A stretch of 64,000 nucleotides of DNA from Gardnerella vaginalis (GCF_001563665.1 NZ_KQ961867.1:33643-97642), one strand, 5' to 3'. Counted from the first letter of the stretch, positions 28,708-37,947 are shown. The notes: generated by a model from the sequence alone, not told the origin. Program-made: numbers and translations.

Positions 28708-28745
28708 TAACGGTAGATGTCAGTGGATGTCTACCGTTATTTGTT
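28708..28745 (+). terminator. Terminator after the small membrane protein
   Basis: ATAACGGTAGA (28708-28718) pairs with TCTACCGTTAT (28731-28741), followed by TTTG. Confidence 0.85.
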
Positions 28746-28834
28746 TGTGCATAATAAAAACTTAAATATTTCGACACTTAAAACTTATAAACTTATAAAC
28801 TTATATAAAACATATAACGTTTCAAAATTCACAA

Positions 28835-28867
28835 AAGGGCAGCAGAATATTAAATTCCACTGCCCTT
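28835..28867 (-). terminator. Terminator of glycogen phosphorylase
   Basis: AAGGGCAG (28835-28842) pairs with CTGCCCTT (28860-28867). On the - strand it is followed by a T-containing tail. Confidence 0.7.
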
Positions 28868-28925
28868 AAGTTATCTAGTAGTTTTCTAGTAGCTCAATAA
28901 ATCTGAGTTACAGCGCTATATGCAC

Positions 28926-31409
28926 TTACTCAGCTGTTGGAAGAGCTCCAGTATGCCAGATGCGATCGAGGTAATCTTCGATAGAGCGGTCAGAAGAGAA
29001 GTAACCAGAGTTGGCTACGTTCAACACAGCCATACGAGCCCACTTCATTGGATCGCGGTAAGTTTCCTCAATCTGAGCCTGAATATCCATGTAAGAGCTG
29101 AAGTCAGCCATTGCCATGAAGTAATCGTGTGTAAGCCAATCATTGACGAGTGGCTCATACACGCTCTTGTCGCCATTGGAGAAGGTGCCGTCAGCAACCA
29201 TGTCAACAGCAGTCTTCAAGCGAGGATCAGACTCGTAGTACTTGCGGGATCCGCCGTGATCGTAGCCTTCAGCGTAGAGCTTATCAACTTCTTCAACGGT
29301 CATGCCGAAGAGGAAGAAGTTCTCAGCGCCAACGCGCTCGCGAATCTCAACGTTTGCACCATCGAGAGTACCAACAGTCAAAGCGCCATTCAAAGCGAAC
29401 TTCATGTTACCGGTGCCGCTTGCTTCCTTACCAGCTTGAGAAATCTGCTCATCCAAATCGGTGGCAGGAATCAAGTTCATAGCCAACTCGATGTTGTAGT
29501 TTGGTGGGAAGAATACAGCAAGCTTGCCCTTGCATGCTGGATCATTGTTCACAACGCGAGCAACATTATTGATGAGCTGAATTGTGAGCTTTGCCATAGC
29601 ATAGCCTGGAGCAGACTTAGCGCCGAAGAACACGGTGCGTGGAAGCATCTTATCGACATCGATTGTGCCGTTCTTAATTCCAGCATACATGGAGATAACC
29701 TGAAGGATCTTCATGGACTGACGCTTGTATTCGTGCAAACGCTTGATGATGGTGTTGAACATTGTGTCTGGGTTGATTTCGAAGCCATACTTTTGCTTTG
29801 CAAAATCAACGAAGGCAAGCTTGTTCTGCTTCTTTACCTCAGCAAACTTCTTAACGAATGCCTTGTCGTCAGCCAATGGCTTCAAACCTTCAAGAAGTTC
29901 CAAATCGCCTTGCCATGCGTCAGTACCCAAGCCCTCAGTAATAAGAGCAGACATACGTGGGTTGCTCAAGCGCACGAAACGACGAGGGGTTACGCCGTTA
30001 GTGACGTTCTTGAACTTATCTGGATAAACGCTAGAGAAGTCCTTCAAAGTGACGTCCTTCAAAAGCTCAGAGTGAAGTTCAGCAACGCCGTTGACGTAAG
30101 AGCCACCATAGGTTGCTAAGTAAGCCATGCGAACTACAGCACCTTCGCCATTTTCGTCAGCGTCTGTAGCGATACGCATGCGCTCAACCTGATCTTCAGC
30201 AACACCCTTACCGCGAAGCTCGTTGCGGAATTGCTCGCTAATGCCCTGAATAATCTCAAGGTGGCGTGGCAAAAGTTCGCCAATAAGCTTGGCTGGCCAT
30301 ACTTCCAAAGCTTCTGGAAGCAAAGTGTGGCAAGTGTAGTTGAAGGTCTTTGTGGTAATACCCCAAGCGGTGTTCCAATCGTAGTCGTACTCGTCCATAA
30401 GAACGCGCATAAGCTCTGGAATACCAATAACTGGGTGAGTATCGTTAAGCTGGAAGTTAATCTTGCTTGGGAAGGTTGTGAGATCCGGCTTATCTTGACC
30501 TGGATAGAATACGCGGATTGCATCGTGAATAGAAGCAGCTACGAAGAAGTATTGCTGCTCAAGACGCAAAGCTTTACCTTCTGGAGTTGAATCTTCTGGA
30601 TAAAGAATCTTAGAAATATTTTCTGCTGCAACTTGTGGCTTAACAGCGTCTAAATAATCAGACTTGTTAAATGTGAGCAAATCAAATTCATCGTAAGACT
30701 TAGCAGTCCACAAGCGAAGAGTGTTCACGCGACCAGAATTGTATCCTGGAACCATGTAATCAACTGGAACTGCGCGAACAGACCAAGCTGGCTTCCACAC
30801 GCGCTTGCCGTTTTCTTCTACAACTTCACCACCGAAGTTGACTCGCTGGTCACGACCATAATCAATGTGACCCCATGGCTCTTCATTGTTCAGCCAATAA
30901 TCAGGTGTTTCTACCTGCTTGCCTTCTTCATCAAAGCGCTGCTTGAAGATGCCGTAACGATATTGGATGCCGTAGCCGAATGCTGGAACGCCAATAGAGG
31001 CGAGTGAATCGATGAAGCAGGCTGCGAGACGACCCAAACCGCCGTTACCTAAGCCTGGCTCATACTCAGCATCGATAACAGCCTTTGGATCGAATCCAAG
31101 CTTTGTAACAGCTTTGTTGAACTGATCTGTAAGGCCAGCGTTAAGTAAAGCGTTTTCAAGTTGCTTACCCATCAAGAACTCAGCGCTTAAATAGCCTACA
31201 GCCTTGGTGTTGCCATTAACCATGTCATGCTGTGTCTGCATCCAAGAGTCCATCAAATGGCGACGAACTGCTACCGATGCGGCAACATACACATCTGCCG
31301 TAGTTGCCTGCTCTGGCGTAACACCCTGAGTGTACTTGAGATGCTCTTGAATTTCTTTGGCAAATGCCGTCGCAGTAGTCTTGGCTTTCGGCGCGACGTG
31401 TTTAGTCAT
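28926..31409 (-). CDS. glgP: Glycogen/maltodextrin phosphorylase
   Basis: An 827-residue GT35 enzyme that releases glucose-1-phosphate from glycogen or maltodextrin using phosphate and pyridoxal phosphate. The PLP-lysine region EASGTGNMKFALNGALTVGT is intact, as are the N-terminal SAEFLMGKQLENALLN and YEPGLGNGGLGRLAACF. AAGGAGT precedes the ATG. The gene is visibly more GC-rich and uses more C/G-ending codons than its neighbours, which fits high expression. It is the main route to mobilise glycogen. A LacI-type operator-like dyad lies upstream. Confidence 0.97.
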   Translation of the reverse strand: MTKHVAPKAKTTATAFAKEIQEHLKYTQGVTPEQATTADVYVAASVAVRRHLMDSWMQTQHDMVNGNTKAVGYLSAEFLMGKQLENALLNAGLTDQFNKAVTKLGFDPKAVIDAEYEPGLGNGGLGRLAACFIDSLASIGVPAFGYGIQYRYGIFKQRFDEEGKQVETPDYWLNNEEPWGHIDYGRDQRVNFGGEVVEENGKRVWKPAWSVRAVPVDYMVPGYNSGRVNTLRLWTAKSYDEFDLLTFNKSDYLDAVKPQVAAENISKILYPEDSTPEGKALRLEQQYFFVAASIHDAIRVFYPGQDKPDLTTFPSKINFQLNDTHPVIGIPELMRVLMDEYDYDWNTAWGITTKTFNYTCHTLLPEALEVWPAKLIGELLPRHLEIIQGISEQFRNELRGKGVAEDQVERMRIATDADENGEGAVVRMAYLATYGGSYVNGVAELHSELLKDVTLKDFSSVYPDKFKNVTNGVTPRRFVRLSNPRMSALITEGLGTDAWQGDLELLEGLKPLADDKAFVKKFAEVKKQNKLAFVDFAKQKYGFEINPDTMFNTIIKRLHEYKRQSMKILQVISMYAGIKNGTIDVDKMLPRTVFFGAKSAPGYAMAKLTIQLINNVARVVNNDPACKGKLAVFFPPNYNIELAMNLIPATDLDEQISQAGKEASGTGNMKFALNGALTVGTLDGANVEIRERVGAENFFLFGMTVEEVDKLYAEGYDHGGSRKYYESDPRLKTAVDMVADGTFSNGDKSVYEPLVNDWLTHDYFMAMADFSSYMDIQAQIEETYRDPMKWARMAVLNVANSGYFSSDRSIEDYLDRIWHTGALPTAE

Positions 31410-31520
31410 ATTTGACTCCTTGTGCCGTTTGTTTATTTACTAAAGTGTGTGCTCGGTTTTGATAGCCGCCGCATCTGAGTGTGCTCTCTTTGAATGAGTA
31501 CAAAATCAAAGGAATACGGT

Positions 31521-31538
31521 AATGCACACGTTTTCATT
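31521..31538 (-). promoter_or_regulatory. LacI/GalR-type operator-like dyad upstream of glgP
   Basis: On the - strand AATGAAAACGTGTGCATT is an imperfect palindrome (seven of nine pairs) around a central CG, the form typical of LacI-family sugar regulators. It is about 110 bases before the glgP start. The regulator is not in the window. Confidence 0.4.
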
Positions 31539-31627
31539 GTCAGATGATAGCACAACCCCAAACCCTTACTAAGAATAATTCACAATAAAACTAGCTAAAA
31601 CTTAATTTTCAGTGAGATAATTCAAAT

Positions 31628-32056
31628 ATGACTGTTATACGTGAAAAAGATATAAGTCGTGGCAAAAAATCCTTTAAATTATGGGAAGATAAAGCAAAGT
31701 CTTATATGCAAACTTCTTCAAATTTGCAATCTATTAACAGCAATGCGATTGGAATTTCTAAAAACGATGAAGCGATGGCAGTTAGGTACTCTTTATATGT
31801 TCTTGAAAATAACGTGCCGGGAGGATCTGTAGAAGTTAGAGTAGCTCCGTGGGGAGCTGTGAAAATTCTGAAAGGTCCTATCTCAGATCCGCATAATTTA
31901 ACTCCTCCAGATGTTATTGAACTTAATCCGGATGTGTGGTTGCGTTTAGCTTGTGGCATAACTTTTTGGGAAGATGAAAAAGAGTTTGGGAATATAAGTG
32001 CAGTTGGAGAGCGAGATAATCTAAGCGACTTTTTACCTTTAGATACTGGCATATAG
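31628..32056 (+). CDS. Bacterial SCP-like protein (SCP_3 type, putative)
   Basis: A 142-residue soluble protein. The central part has VEVRVAPWGAVKILKGP followed by TPPDVIELNPDVWLRLACG, which matches the layout of the actinobacterial sterol-carrier-like (SCP_3) family: a hydrophobic strand pair, then a PPxVVExDPxTWLxL helix. The function in bacteria is unknown. GATAAT lies six bases before the ATG and no Shine-Dalgarno is visible, so the mRNA may be leaderless. The family assignment is from memory of this motif. Confidence 0.65.
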   Translation: MTVIREKDISRGKKSFKLWEDKAKSYMQTSSNLQSINSNAIGISKNDEAMAVRYSLYVLENNVPGGSVEVRVAPWGAVKILKGPISDPHNLTPPDVIELNPDVWLRLACGITFWEDEKEFGNISAVGERDNLSDFLPLDTGI

Positions 32057-32064
32057 GTTTTGGA

Positions 32065-32255
32065 CTATATCTCAAGTTTTTGTGTGCTATATCCCAAGTT
32101 TTTCGTGTGATATATCCAAAAAGTAATTAGGTTTATGTCTTTTGTAATTAGCTTTATGTCTTTAGCAGTAAGTGTAAATATTAAATATTTAGTAAGTGTA
32201 AATATCTGTAAAGCTGTCACTATCTAGTAAGCTGTCAATATTTAGTAAGCGTAAA
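32065..32255. repeat. Mosaic of short tandem duplications
   Basis: Three different short repeats lie end to end. CTATATCYCAAGTTTTT with a GTG-containing end is present twice, plus a decayed third copy, at 32065-32120. GTAATTAGSTTTATGTCTTT is present twice at 32123-32163. GTAAGTGTAAATATT-like units occur several times at 32168-32258. No gene is seen in this 339-bp spacer. Confidence 0.75.
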
Positions 32256-32263
32256 TATTTAAT

Positions 32264-32309
32264 GAGGGCAAGTATATTGGGAATTAACCCTGTTTACATA
32301 CTTACCCTC
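32264..32309. terminator. Terminator between SCP-like and DUF3073 genes
   Basis: GAGGGCAAGTAT (32264-32275) pairs with ATACTTACCCTC (32298-32309) with one mismatch. It lies between two convergent genes and has A/T-rich flanks. Confidence 0.7.
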
Positions 32310-32395
32310 AAAATTTAATTGCATAAGCTATTTGCAATATTTGCAAATTTGCAATATTAGCGACTTATTATTTTAATCTACTTATATTTGCTATG

Positions 32396-32770
32396 CTACT
32401 TATCTTCACTGTGCTTGTGCATGAAATCAGGCACAGGCATAGGAATATGGTGGTGAATAGGAGAGTGTGCGTTTGAAGACGATGAAGTCTTCTCATTGCT
32501 CATCGCTTTCGCTGCTGATTCTGCAGCCCACTTAGCATACTCATCTAAATCATCATCTGTTTCATCTTGATTGGAAGATGAAGTATCTTCATTTAGATAC
32601 TCGCTATTGCCTTCATAGCTTTCAGTAGATTCTTGTGGATCGACAGATTCTTGTTCGAGCTCATGAGCATTAAGTTCTTTAGCGAGCTCGTCATAATCCG
32701 TATCGGTCGTCAGGTATTTGAGCTTACGGGCAATTTTCTGTTGCTTTGCCTTCTGTCGTCCGCGGCCCAT
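32396..32770 (-). CDS. DUF3073 domain protein
   Basis: A 124-residue protein. The basic N-terminus MGRGRQKAKQQKIARKLKY and the following TTDTDYDELAKEL segment are the DUF3073 hallmark of actinobacteria. The rest is a Ser/Glu/Asp-rich, probably disordered tail with a His/Pro-rich end (SPIHHHIPMPVPDF). The function is unknown; the basic head suggests nucleic acid or ribosome binding, which is inference. AGAGGGGG precedes the ATG. It diverges from trpS. Confidence 0.88.
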   Translation of the reverse strand: MGRGRQKAKQQKIARKLKYLTTDTDYDELAKELNAHELEQESVDPQESTESYEGNSEYLNEDTSSSNQDETDDDLDEYAKWAAESAAKAMSNEKTSSSSNAHSPIHHHIPMPVPDFMHKHSEDK

Positions 32771-32914
32771 CTGACCCCCTCTAAAAATTCTGTAACAATC
32801 AATTCATCACACAAGAGCGTACCACTGTGCCACAACTGAATATATTGTCTGAGCAAACTTTTACGATAAAAGCCATATTTTAAGCGTAAAATCTGCATGT
32901 GCAAGGAGTCGTAT

Positions 32915-34006
32915 ATGTCGCAAGAAGCACAAGTAACTGCTGTAGGTAATGAGATGAGTGCAAGCTTTGTGGCTGCTAGAAAACGCTCGGATGCAACATT
33001 AGAAAAATTGGAAGCTAATCCTTCTTCATTTACAATGCTGACCGGCGATCGTCCTACAGGTAGATTGCATTTAGGACATTATTTCGGTTCTATTCGTGAG
33101 CGTGTTGCGATGCAAGAGCGTGGCGTTAATACGAATATTATTATTGCAGATTATCAAGTGATTACAGATCGCGATACAACAGAACACATTAAAGATAATG
33201 TATTAAATCTTGTTCTCGATTATATGGCTGCTGGGATTGATCCTGAAAAAACTATGATTTTCACACATTCCGCTGTTAGCGCAGAAAATCAGCTTATGTT
33301 GCCATTTTTGTCTTTGGTTACAGAAGCAGAATTGCACAGGAATCCTACTGTAAAGTCTGAAATGGAGTCCTCTGGTCACGCTTTAACTGGATTATTGCTA
33401 ACTTACCCTGTGCATCAAGCATGTGATATTTTATTCTGCAAAGCTAATGTAGTTCCAATAGGCAAGGATAATTTGCCTCATATTGAAATTACGCGAACAA
33501 TCGCTCGTCGTTTTAATGAGAGGTATGCAAAAAAGAATCCAGTATTTCCAGAGCCTGCAGCAATTCTTTCAGATGCTCCAGAAATACCAGGATTGGATGG
33601 TCGTAAGATGAGTAAGTCTTATGGGAATTCGATTATGCTGGGAGCGACTGCAGAAGAAACTGCTAAGTTGATTAAGAAGAGTCCTACGGATTCTGAAAGA
33701 ATGATTACTTTTGATCCAGTTTCTCGTCCGCAAGTTTCGGCACTTCTAACTACTGCTGGATTAGTTACAGGTAGGAATCCTAAAGATATTGCAGAAGAGA
33801 TTGGTAATTCTGGTGCTGGAGCATTAAAAGCTTACGTGATTGAAAATGTAAATAATTTCTTAGCACCTCATCGCGAACGCCGTAGTGAATTGGCGAAAGA
33901 TATGGATACTATTCGCGATATTTTGCACGATGGTAATAAGAGAGCTAATGCAATTGCAGAGGAAACTCTTGATCAAGTTCGCGAAGCAATGGGAATGAAG
34001 TACTAA
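32915..34006 (+). CDS. trpS: Tryptophanyl-tRNA synthetase
   Basis: A class I aminoacyl-tRNA synthetase that charges tRNA-Trp. It has the HIGH-type motif TGRLHLGHYFG and KMSKS in DGRKMSKSYGN. The start at 32915 is chosen because AAGGAG sits six bases before it; the ATG at 32897 lies upstream of that site. The product has 363 residues, normal for the family. It probably has its own promoter in the spacer shared with the divergent DUF3073 gene. Confidence 0.96.
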   Translation: MSQEAQVTAVGNEMSASFVAARKRSDATLEKLEANPSSFTMLTGDRPTGRLHLGHYFGSIRERVAMQERGVNTNIIIADYQVITDRDTTEHIKDNVLNLVLDYMAAGIDPEKTMIFTHSAVSAENQLMLPFLSLVTEAELHRNPTVKSEMESSGHALTGLLLTYPVHQACDILFCKANVVPIGKDNLPHIEITRTIARRFNERYAKKNPVFPEPAAILSDAPEIPGLDGRKMSKSYGNSIMLGATAEETAKLIKKSPTDSERMITFDPVSRPQVSALLTTAGLVTGRNPKDIAEEIGNSGAGALKAYVIENVNNFLAPHRERRSELAKDMDTIRDILHDGNKRANAIAEETLDQVREAMGMKY

Positions 34007-34097
34007 AATAGCGCAAAATTTTTTCTAACTTATTTTCGTAGCGTACTTCTGTTTCTGCAGCATTAAAGCGTTAAATTCTTCTCAGTTTTGTAGTGAT

Positions 34098-34126
34098 TTG
34101 AGCGATAATAGTAAATAATTTATAAA
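34098..34126 (+). promoter_or_regulatory. Candidate promoter of the 34-40 kb cluster
   Basis: TTGAGC (34098-34103) and TATAAA (34121-34126) are spaced by 17 bases, 50 bases before the first gene. This is a good vegetative match. A perfect TATAAT at 34744-34749 upstream of the second gene may be an additional promoter, but its -35 is poor. Confidence 0.5.
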
Positions 34127-34176
34127 GTGAGAGAACAATGAAAGAACAATGAACAAGTAGAGAGCAAGGAGAGAAT

Positions 34177-34674
34177 ATGGTACGTCAAGTGAGAATTGTA
34201 AATGCTAATAATTCGCAAGTGCAAAGTTCTGCAAATCGATTTTCTTTTCAGGTTCCTCAAGAAAAAGATAGTCAATTTAAGGATGCTGGAACTGAGCTAA
34301 AAACTTCTACTTGGGAACTTGAAAATAGGCATGCAATTCGTTCTAAGCAGATTCTTGAAGCTGTTCGCAAACTTGATACTACAACTAATGAAGCTTATAA
34401 GCAGCAACTTATTGAATATATTGATGAATTATATAAGCAACGTTTTGGCGGTCAACTTGTTGCATTATTTGCAAAATGTTATATCGGTTATCCTTATGTA
34501 GATCACTATGTTTCGTTAGATGGAAACATTGTTGAACACTATAAGAATAGTGATACAGTTCCGACGCTATTTCAACCTGCTAGAAGCTTAGCGTCTTCTC
34601 CTCAATACGCTTATATAGAGATTTATTCCGATGGAGAAGTAGTTCCTGTTGCTGAAGATGGGACTGAAAGATAA
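34177..34674 (+). CDS. Uncharacterised protein, first gene of the AAA+ cluster
   Basis: A 165-residue soluble protein with no recognised family. Residues 1-35 are polar. Residues about 50-90 form a charged helix (KQILEAVRKLDTTTNEAYKQQ). The rest looks globular alpha/beta with aromatic residues (AKCYIGYPYVDHYVSLDG and YAYIEIYSDGEVVPV). There is no signal peptide or membrane helix. CAAGGAGAG precedes the ATG. It is followed after 134 bases by the coiled-coil membrane protein gene and then by three more genes packed head to tail. Confidence 0.75.
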   Translation: MVRQVRIVNANNSQVQSSANRFSFQVPQEKDSQFKDAGTELKTSTWELENRHAIRSKQILEAVRKLDTTTNEAYKQQLIEYIDELYKQRFGGQLVALFAKCYIGYPYVDHYVSLDGNIVEHYKNSDTVPTLFQPARSLASSPQYAYIEIYSDGEVVPVAEDGTER

Positions 34675-34808
34675 ATAAGTTTTTCATAAAATATTTAATT
34701 TATTATTTAATAATAATTTATTAGTTAATAATCACTGAATTGATATAATTTATGAGATTGCTGCTTTTTGTGCAGGCTAATATTGCCTTTTGAGAGAAGG
34801 AGATGAAT

Positions 34809-36566
34809 ATGGAGGAAGTTGTAGATCCTCGCGCGCTAGAACGCTATTTAGATAACATAGCTGGTTCTATCAATGAAGTCGGTTATAGGGTTGACTCAGT
34901 AAGTGATGCTGTAGTTCAAGTAGGTCAAGATCTTGATGAAACTCGCTCAGATTTGAAAAATCTTAGCAAGGCATTCTATGAATATGTTGAATCTGCTAAG
35001 CGTGCTGTCAATGCTCAGCGTGCTGAAACAAAGTTGGGTAATCTTAAAAGCGAACTCGATCGCCAATATGGTCATTACGATAAAGTTCGTCGTACTTCTG
35101 TAGGTGTATTGCAAGCCTTTGATGTTGCAAATGTAAGTGATTCTGTAGTTTCTCACGTTTCAGAAGAATTGATGATTCAAAGTCCAAGATATTGGCTTGC
35201 TCCTGCACTTGTTGCTATAGCTGCTTGGAGTCGTGACGATAAAGATATAGTTAATAAATCTATAGACGAAGCATTTAAGAGAAATGCATCGAAAACATCT
35301 TTGTTCTTTGCTTTAATATTGCGCCGAATGGGAAGAAATGATTCTGCTTTACGCTGGTTGAAGCATTATTTGCAAAGTTGTGATTCTAAAGCTCTTACTC
35401 GTGAATTTGCAATAATTCTTGAAGCTGCTGCACAAGGAGCATTTGGCAAGAATGGTGCAAATATGCTTTCTGAGCAAATTAAAAAATGGAATGATGATTT
35501 GCGCCTTAATGACGATATTGTGCAATCTCAGGTTCAAGAATGGGTGGAAGAACTTGGAAATAATAGCTCGATGCTTGCTCCTGAAGAGTATAGCGAATTG
35601 CGGGATTGCTGCCCAGATTTTGGCAGATTGAAGTATATGCTTGAATCTGCTACGGCGCTTGGAAATACGAGAGATAAGTATCAAGCTGTAAAAGATAATA
35701 TGGATACTACTCTTCAAGCATCTGCTGATATGCTTGATGATTTGCTTGAGCAACTAGTTACAGAGTATGACGATGAAGAATTGCCATTAAGACGTGAAGT
35801 AGCGTATAACGAAGCTATTGTTGAAACTGATGGCGATATGGATAAGGCTGAAAAGAAAGCGGATCAATATAAAAGAGCGTTGGAAGAAACAGTTGATGCT
35901 GTTACTTTGCAAACTCGAACTGCTATATCTCCTGATTTAATGGGTGTTTCTGTGCAAACACAGAAGGTTTCAGTTGGCTCAAGTCAGCAAGATTTCTTAG
36001 CTGCTTTAAATGAATATACTAGAAATTATCGCTCTCAAACTTTGAATTCAGCTCGAATTGTTTTAGATCAAAGCCATTCTAAACTAGCTGAAGTACACCA
36101 TTTCTATGGTTATGAAGGTTATACTAGCGATAATGAAACAGTTGCTTTTAATCAACTTCACGATGCTTGGGATAAAACTTTTGAAGATTATATAAAAACA
36201 CTTAAGTTTGATAACAGTATGCTGATTAAACCGATTGTTTTTTCTGTTATTGCTGTCGTAATTCTTTTCTTAATTCATGCTACTATGTTTGCTTTTGTCG
36301 TTGCTGTTTGCGCAATCGCCGGTATAGCAATATGGGCTAGTAACAAACAGAAAAAATCCGAGGAAGCAATTGCGAAAGCTTTACAAGATAAAGAGAAAGC
36401 TTTTGAAGTTTCAAGGCTTCATCTTGCTGCTGCTCGCGCTGCATTTGCTGATATTCAATTTGAATATCAAGAACTTAATGAAGATGAAGAGAGTTTAAGA
36501 AATCTAATTGAAACTTGGCCTACTGCAATGCCTAAATTAGATGAATCTCAAGAGGAAGAGAAATAA
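34809..36566 (+). CDS. Uncharacterised coiled-coil membrane protein
   Basis: A 585-residue protein of unknown family. Residues 10-80 form an alpha-helical segment with repeated SDAVVQVGQDLDET-type heptads. A largely helical middle (about 90-460) has the character of repeat helices. A hydrophobic helix pair at about 475-510 (PIVFSVIAVVILFLI, then VAVCAIAGIAIWAS) is the only membrane segment, and a second coiled coil of about 70 residues follows. The ATG at 34809 is chosen because AAGGAG ends six bases before it; the ATG at 34803 would have no spacing. The next gene starts two bases after its stop, so they are cotranscribed. Confidence 0.8.
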   Translation: MEEVVDPRALERYLDNIAGSINEVGYRVDSVSDAVVQVGQDLDETRSDLKNLSKAFYEYVESAKRAVNAQRAETKLGNLKSELDRQYGHYDKVRRTSVGVLQAFDVANVSDSVVSHVSEELMIQSPRYWLAPALVAIAAWSRDDKDIVNKSIDEAFKRNASKTSLFFALILRRMGRNDSALRWLKHYLQSCDSKALTREFAIILEAAAQGAFGKNGANMLSEQIKKWNDDLRLNDDIVQSQVQEWVEELGNNSSMLAPEEYSELRDCCPDFGRLKYMLESATALGNTRDKYQAVKDNMDTTLQASADMLDDLLEQLVTEYDDEELPLRREVAYNEAIVETDGDMDKAEKKADQYKRALEETVDAVTLQTRTAISPDLMGVSVQTQKVSVGSSQQDFLAALNEYTRNYRSQTLNSARIVLDQSHSKLAEVHHFYGYEGYTSDNETVAFNQLHDAWDKTFEDYIKTLKFDNSMLIKPIVFSVIAVVILFLIHATMFAFVVAVCAIAGIAIWASNKQKKSEEAIAKALQDKEKAFEVSRLHLAAARAAFADIQFEYQELNEDEESLRNLIETWPTAMPKLDESQEEEK

Positions 36567-36568
36567 CG

Positions 36569-37933
36569 ATGGACAACAATAATAGCAAAGATTACCAGTA
36601 TAATCTGGGATCTGAAACGCAAAATGCGAAATCTTCTGACAATAATCAAGAGTCTGCAGAAAATAATTCTCAGAATGTAGCAGGAAACGATAATTATTAT
36701 TCTCATTATTCTCAATCGACATATGGTGTCCAATCATCTTATGTGTCTAATGCTAATGATGTGTCTAACGCATCTAGTGCATATGATGTGTCTAATGCGT
36801 CTAATGCTAATGGCAATGGGAATGCATATCCTACAGGAATGAATGCGAATAGTAACGTCTTTTCGAGCGTTCCTACACAGAGCGATGATGCTAATAATTC
36901 GTACGCATATGGATCATATTCTCAGTATGGTTCTGCCAATCAGTATGGGAATTCTCAGTACGGGAATTCTAATCAGTATGGTCAGCAGAGTAATCAGTAT
37001 GGTTTTGGTAATCAGTATGGTTTTGGTAATCAGTATGGATCTGTTAATCAGTACGGTCAGCAGAATAATCAATACGGTTCTTCTCAACAGCCATATGGTA
37101 CACAATATGATAATTCGCAATCTAGTTATTCGCAGTATAATAACTCTTCTTCAACGTATGAATCTAATGCATATGGATCTAATTATTCGCAATCTAATTA
37201 TGCGTCAAATGATTCTTCTTCAACATATGGTTCATATTCAAATTATGGTGCGCTCGCTTCAAATTATGGTCAAAGTGATTCAAACTATGATTCAACAGTG
37301 CAAACTGATTCTAATAGTGTTGATACTAGCGTAGCTACTTCTGAAGAAGATGCTAAAACAAGTAATGCAGATGATTTCTCGCGCATTGATACTCAATCTC
37401 AAAGTGAATCTTCATCTCAAAATAATTTTGATAGTCAGTCATCTGAAGAGCAGTCTTATTCCAATATTGAAACTCCTGCAGTGGGTAATTCTGCAATGAG
37501 TGATTCTTCTGCTTACGCTTCTGCTGATGATGCAACGAATAATCCTGTTTCTGATTCGGTTGCTGATTCTTCTTTGAATCCTTCTGTTGACACTTCAGCG
37601 CAATCTAATTATGCGATGGCTAATAATTCTTATGATAATTCTCAATATAGCTATCAAAATAATGTAACTATGAATGCTGTTCCTGGCGCATTTGGAGAAC
37701 CTAATGCTATGCCTGGTGTAAATAATATGGTTCAGCGCCCAAGTTCTCGTAGGCGTCCGCGATTTGTTCCTAGACCCAAAAATGACGATAATGCATCTTT
37801 TGTAGAGCGTAGGAATCTTCTAACTTCAGTTGCAACTAGCGCAAAGCATCAGATTACGCGCGAACGTAAAATTGCTGGTAATTTACCTGATTGGGATCCA
37901 TTGCCACCTGGAGAAATCTTAATCAACAGATGA
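36569..37933 (+). CDS. Prion-like Q/N/S/Y-rich low-complexity protein
   Basis: A 454-residue protein. Residues about 1-380 are nearly all Asn, Gln, Ser, Tyr, Gly and Ala. The part near residues 115-190 repeats QYG and NQYG units many times. There is no signal peptide, so it is probably cytoplasmic. The last 70 residues are ordinary and basic: SSRRRPRFVPRPKND, then a helical segment ending GNLPDWDPLPPGEILINR. The composition is that of a prion-like or phase-separating domain joined to a short conserved tail. It lies in the middle of the five-gene cluster. Expression is supported by GAGGAAG before the ATG and tight packing. Confidence 0.8.
   Translation: MDNNNSKDYQYNLGSETQNAKSSDNNQESAENNSQNVAGNDNYYSHYSQSTYGVQSSYVSNANDVSNASSAYDVSNASNANGNGNAYPTGMNANSNVFSSVPTQSDDANNSYAYGSYSQYGSANQYGNSQYGNSNQYGQQSNQYGFGNQYGFGNQYGSVNQYGQQNNQYGSSQQPYGTQYDNSQSSYSQYNNSSSTYESNAYGSNYSQSNYASNDSSSTYGSYSNYGALASNYGQSDSNYDSTVQTDSNSVDTSVATSEEDAKTSNADDFSRIDTQSQSESSSQNNFDSQSSEEQSYSNIETPAVGNSAMSDSSAYASADDATNNPVSDSVADSSLNPSVDTSAQSNYAMANNSYDNSQYSYQNNVTMNAVPGAFGEPNAMPGVNNMVQRPSSRRRPRFVPRPKNDDNASFVERRNLLTSVATSAKHQITRERKIAGNLPDWDPLPPGEILINR
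36930..37090 (+). repeat. Tandem CAGTATGG-type repeats coding for QYG units
   Basis: AATCAGTATGGT and close variants recur at intervals that are multiples of three, giving NQYG/SQYG repeats. The frame is kept throughout, which indicates coding repeats and not a CRISPR array. Confidence 0.85.
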
Positions 37934-37947
37934 GCGTGAGGTGAATG

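Noticed and set aside
28920-30119. Long + strand frame opposite glycogen phosphorylase (399 codons)
   Set aside because: It mirrors the codon structure of glgP on the other strand and has no start signal or family features.
36930-37090. Repeats resembling a CRISPR array
   Set aside because: The units are short, imperfect, in frame and not separated by unique spacers; no cas gene is present.
36843-37334. 163-codon frame within the prion-like gene
   Set aside because: It is a shifted reading of the QYG repeats; repeats keep all frames open.
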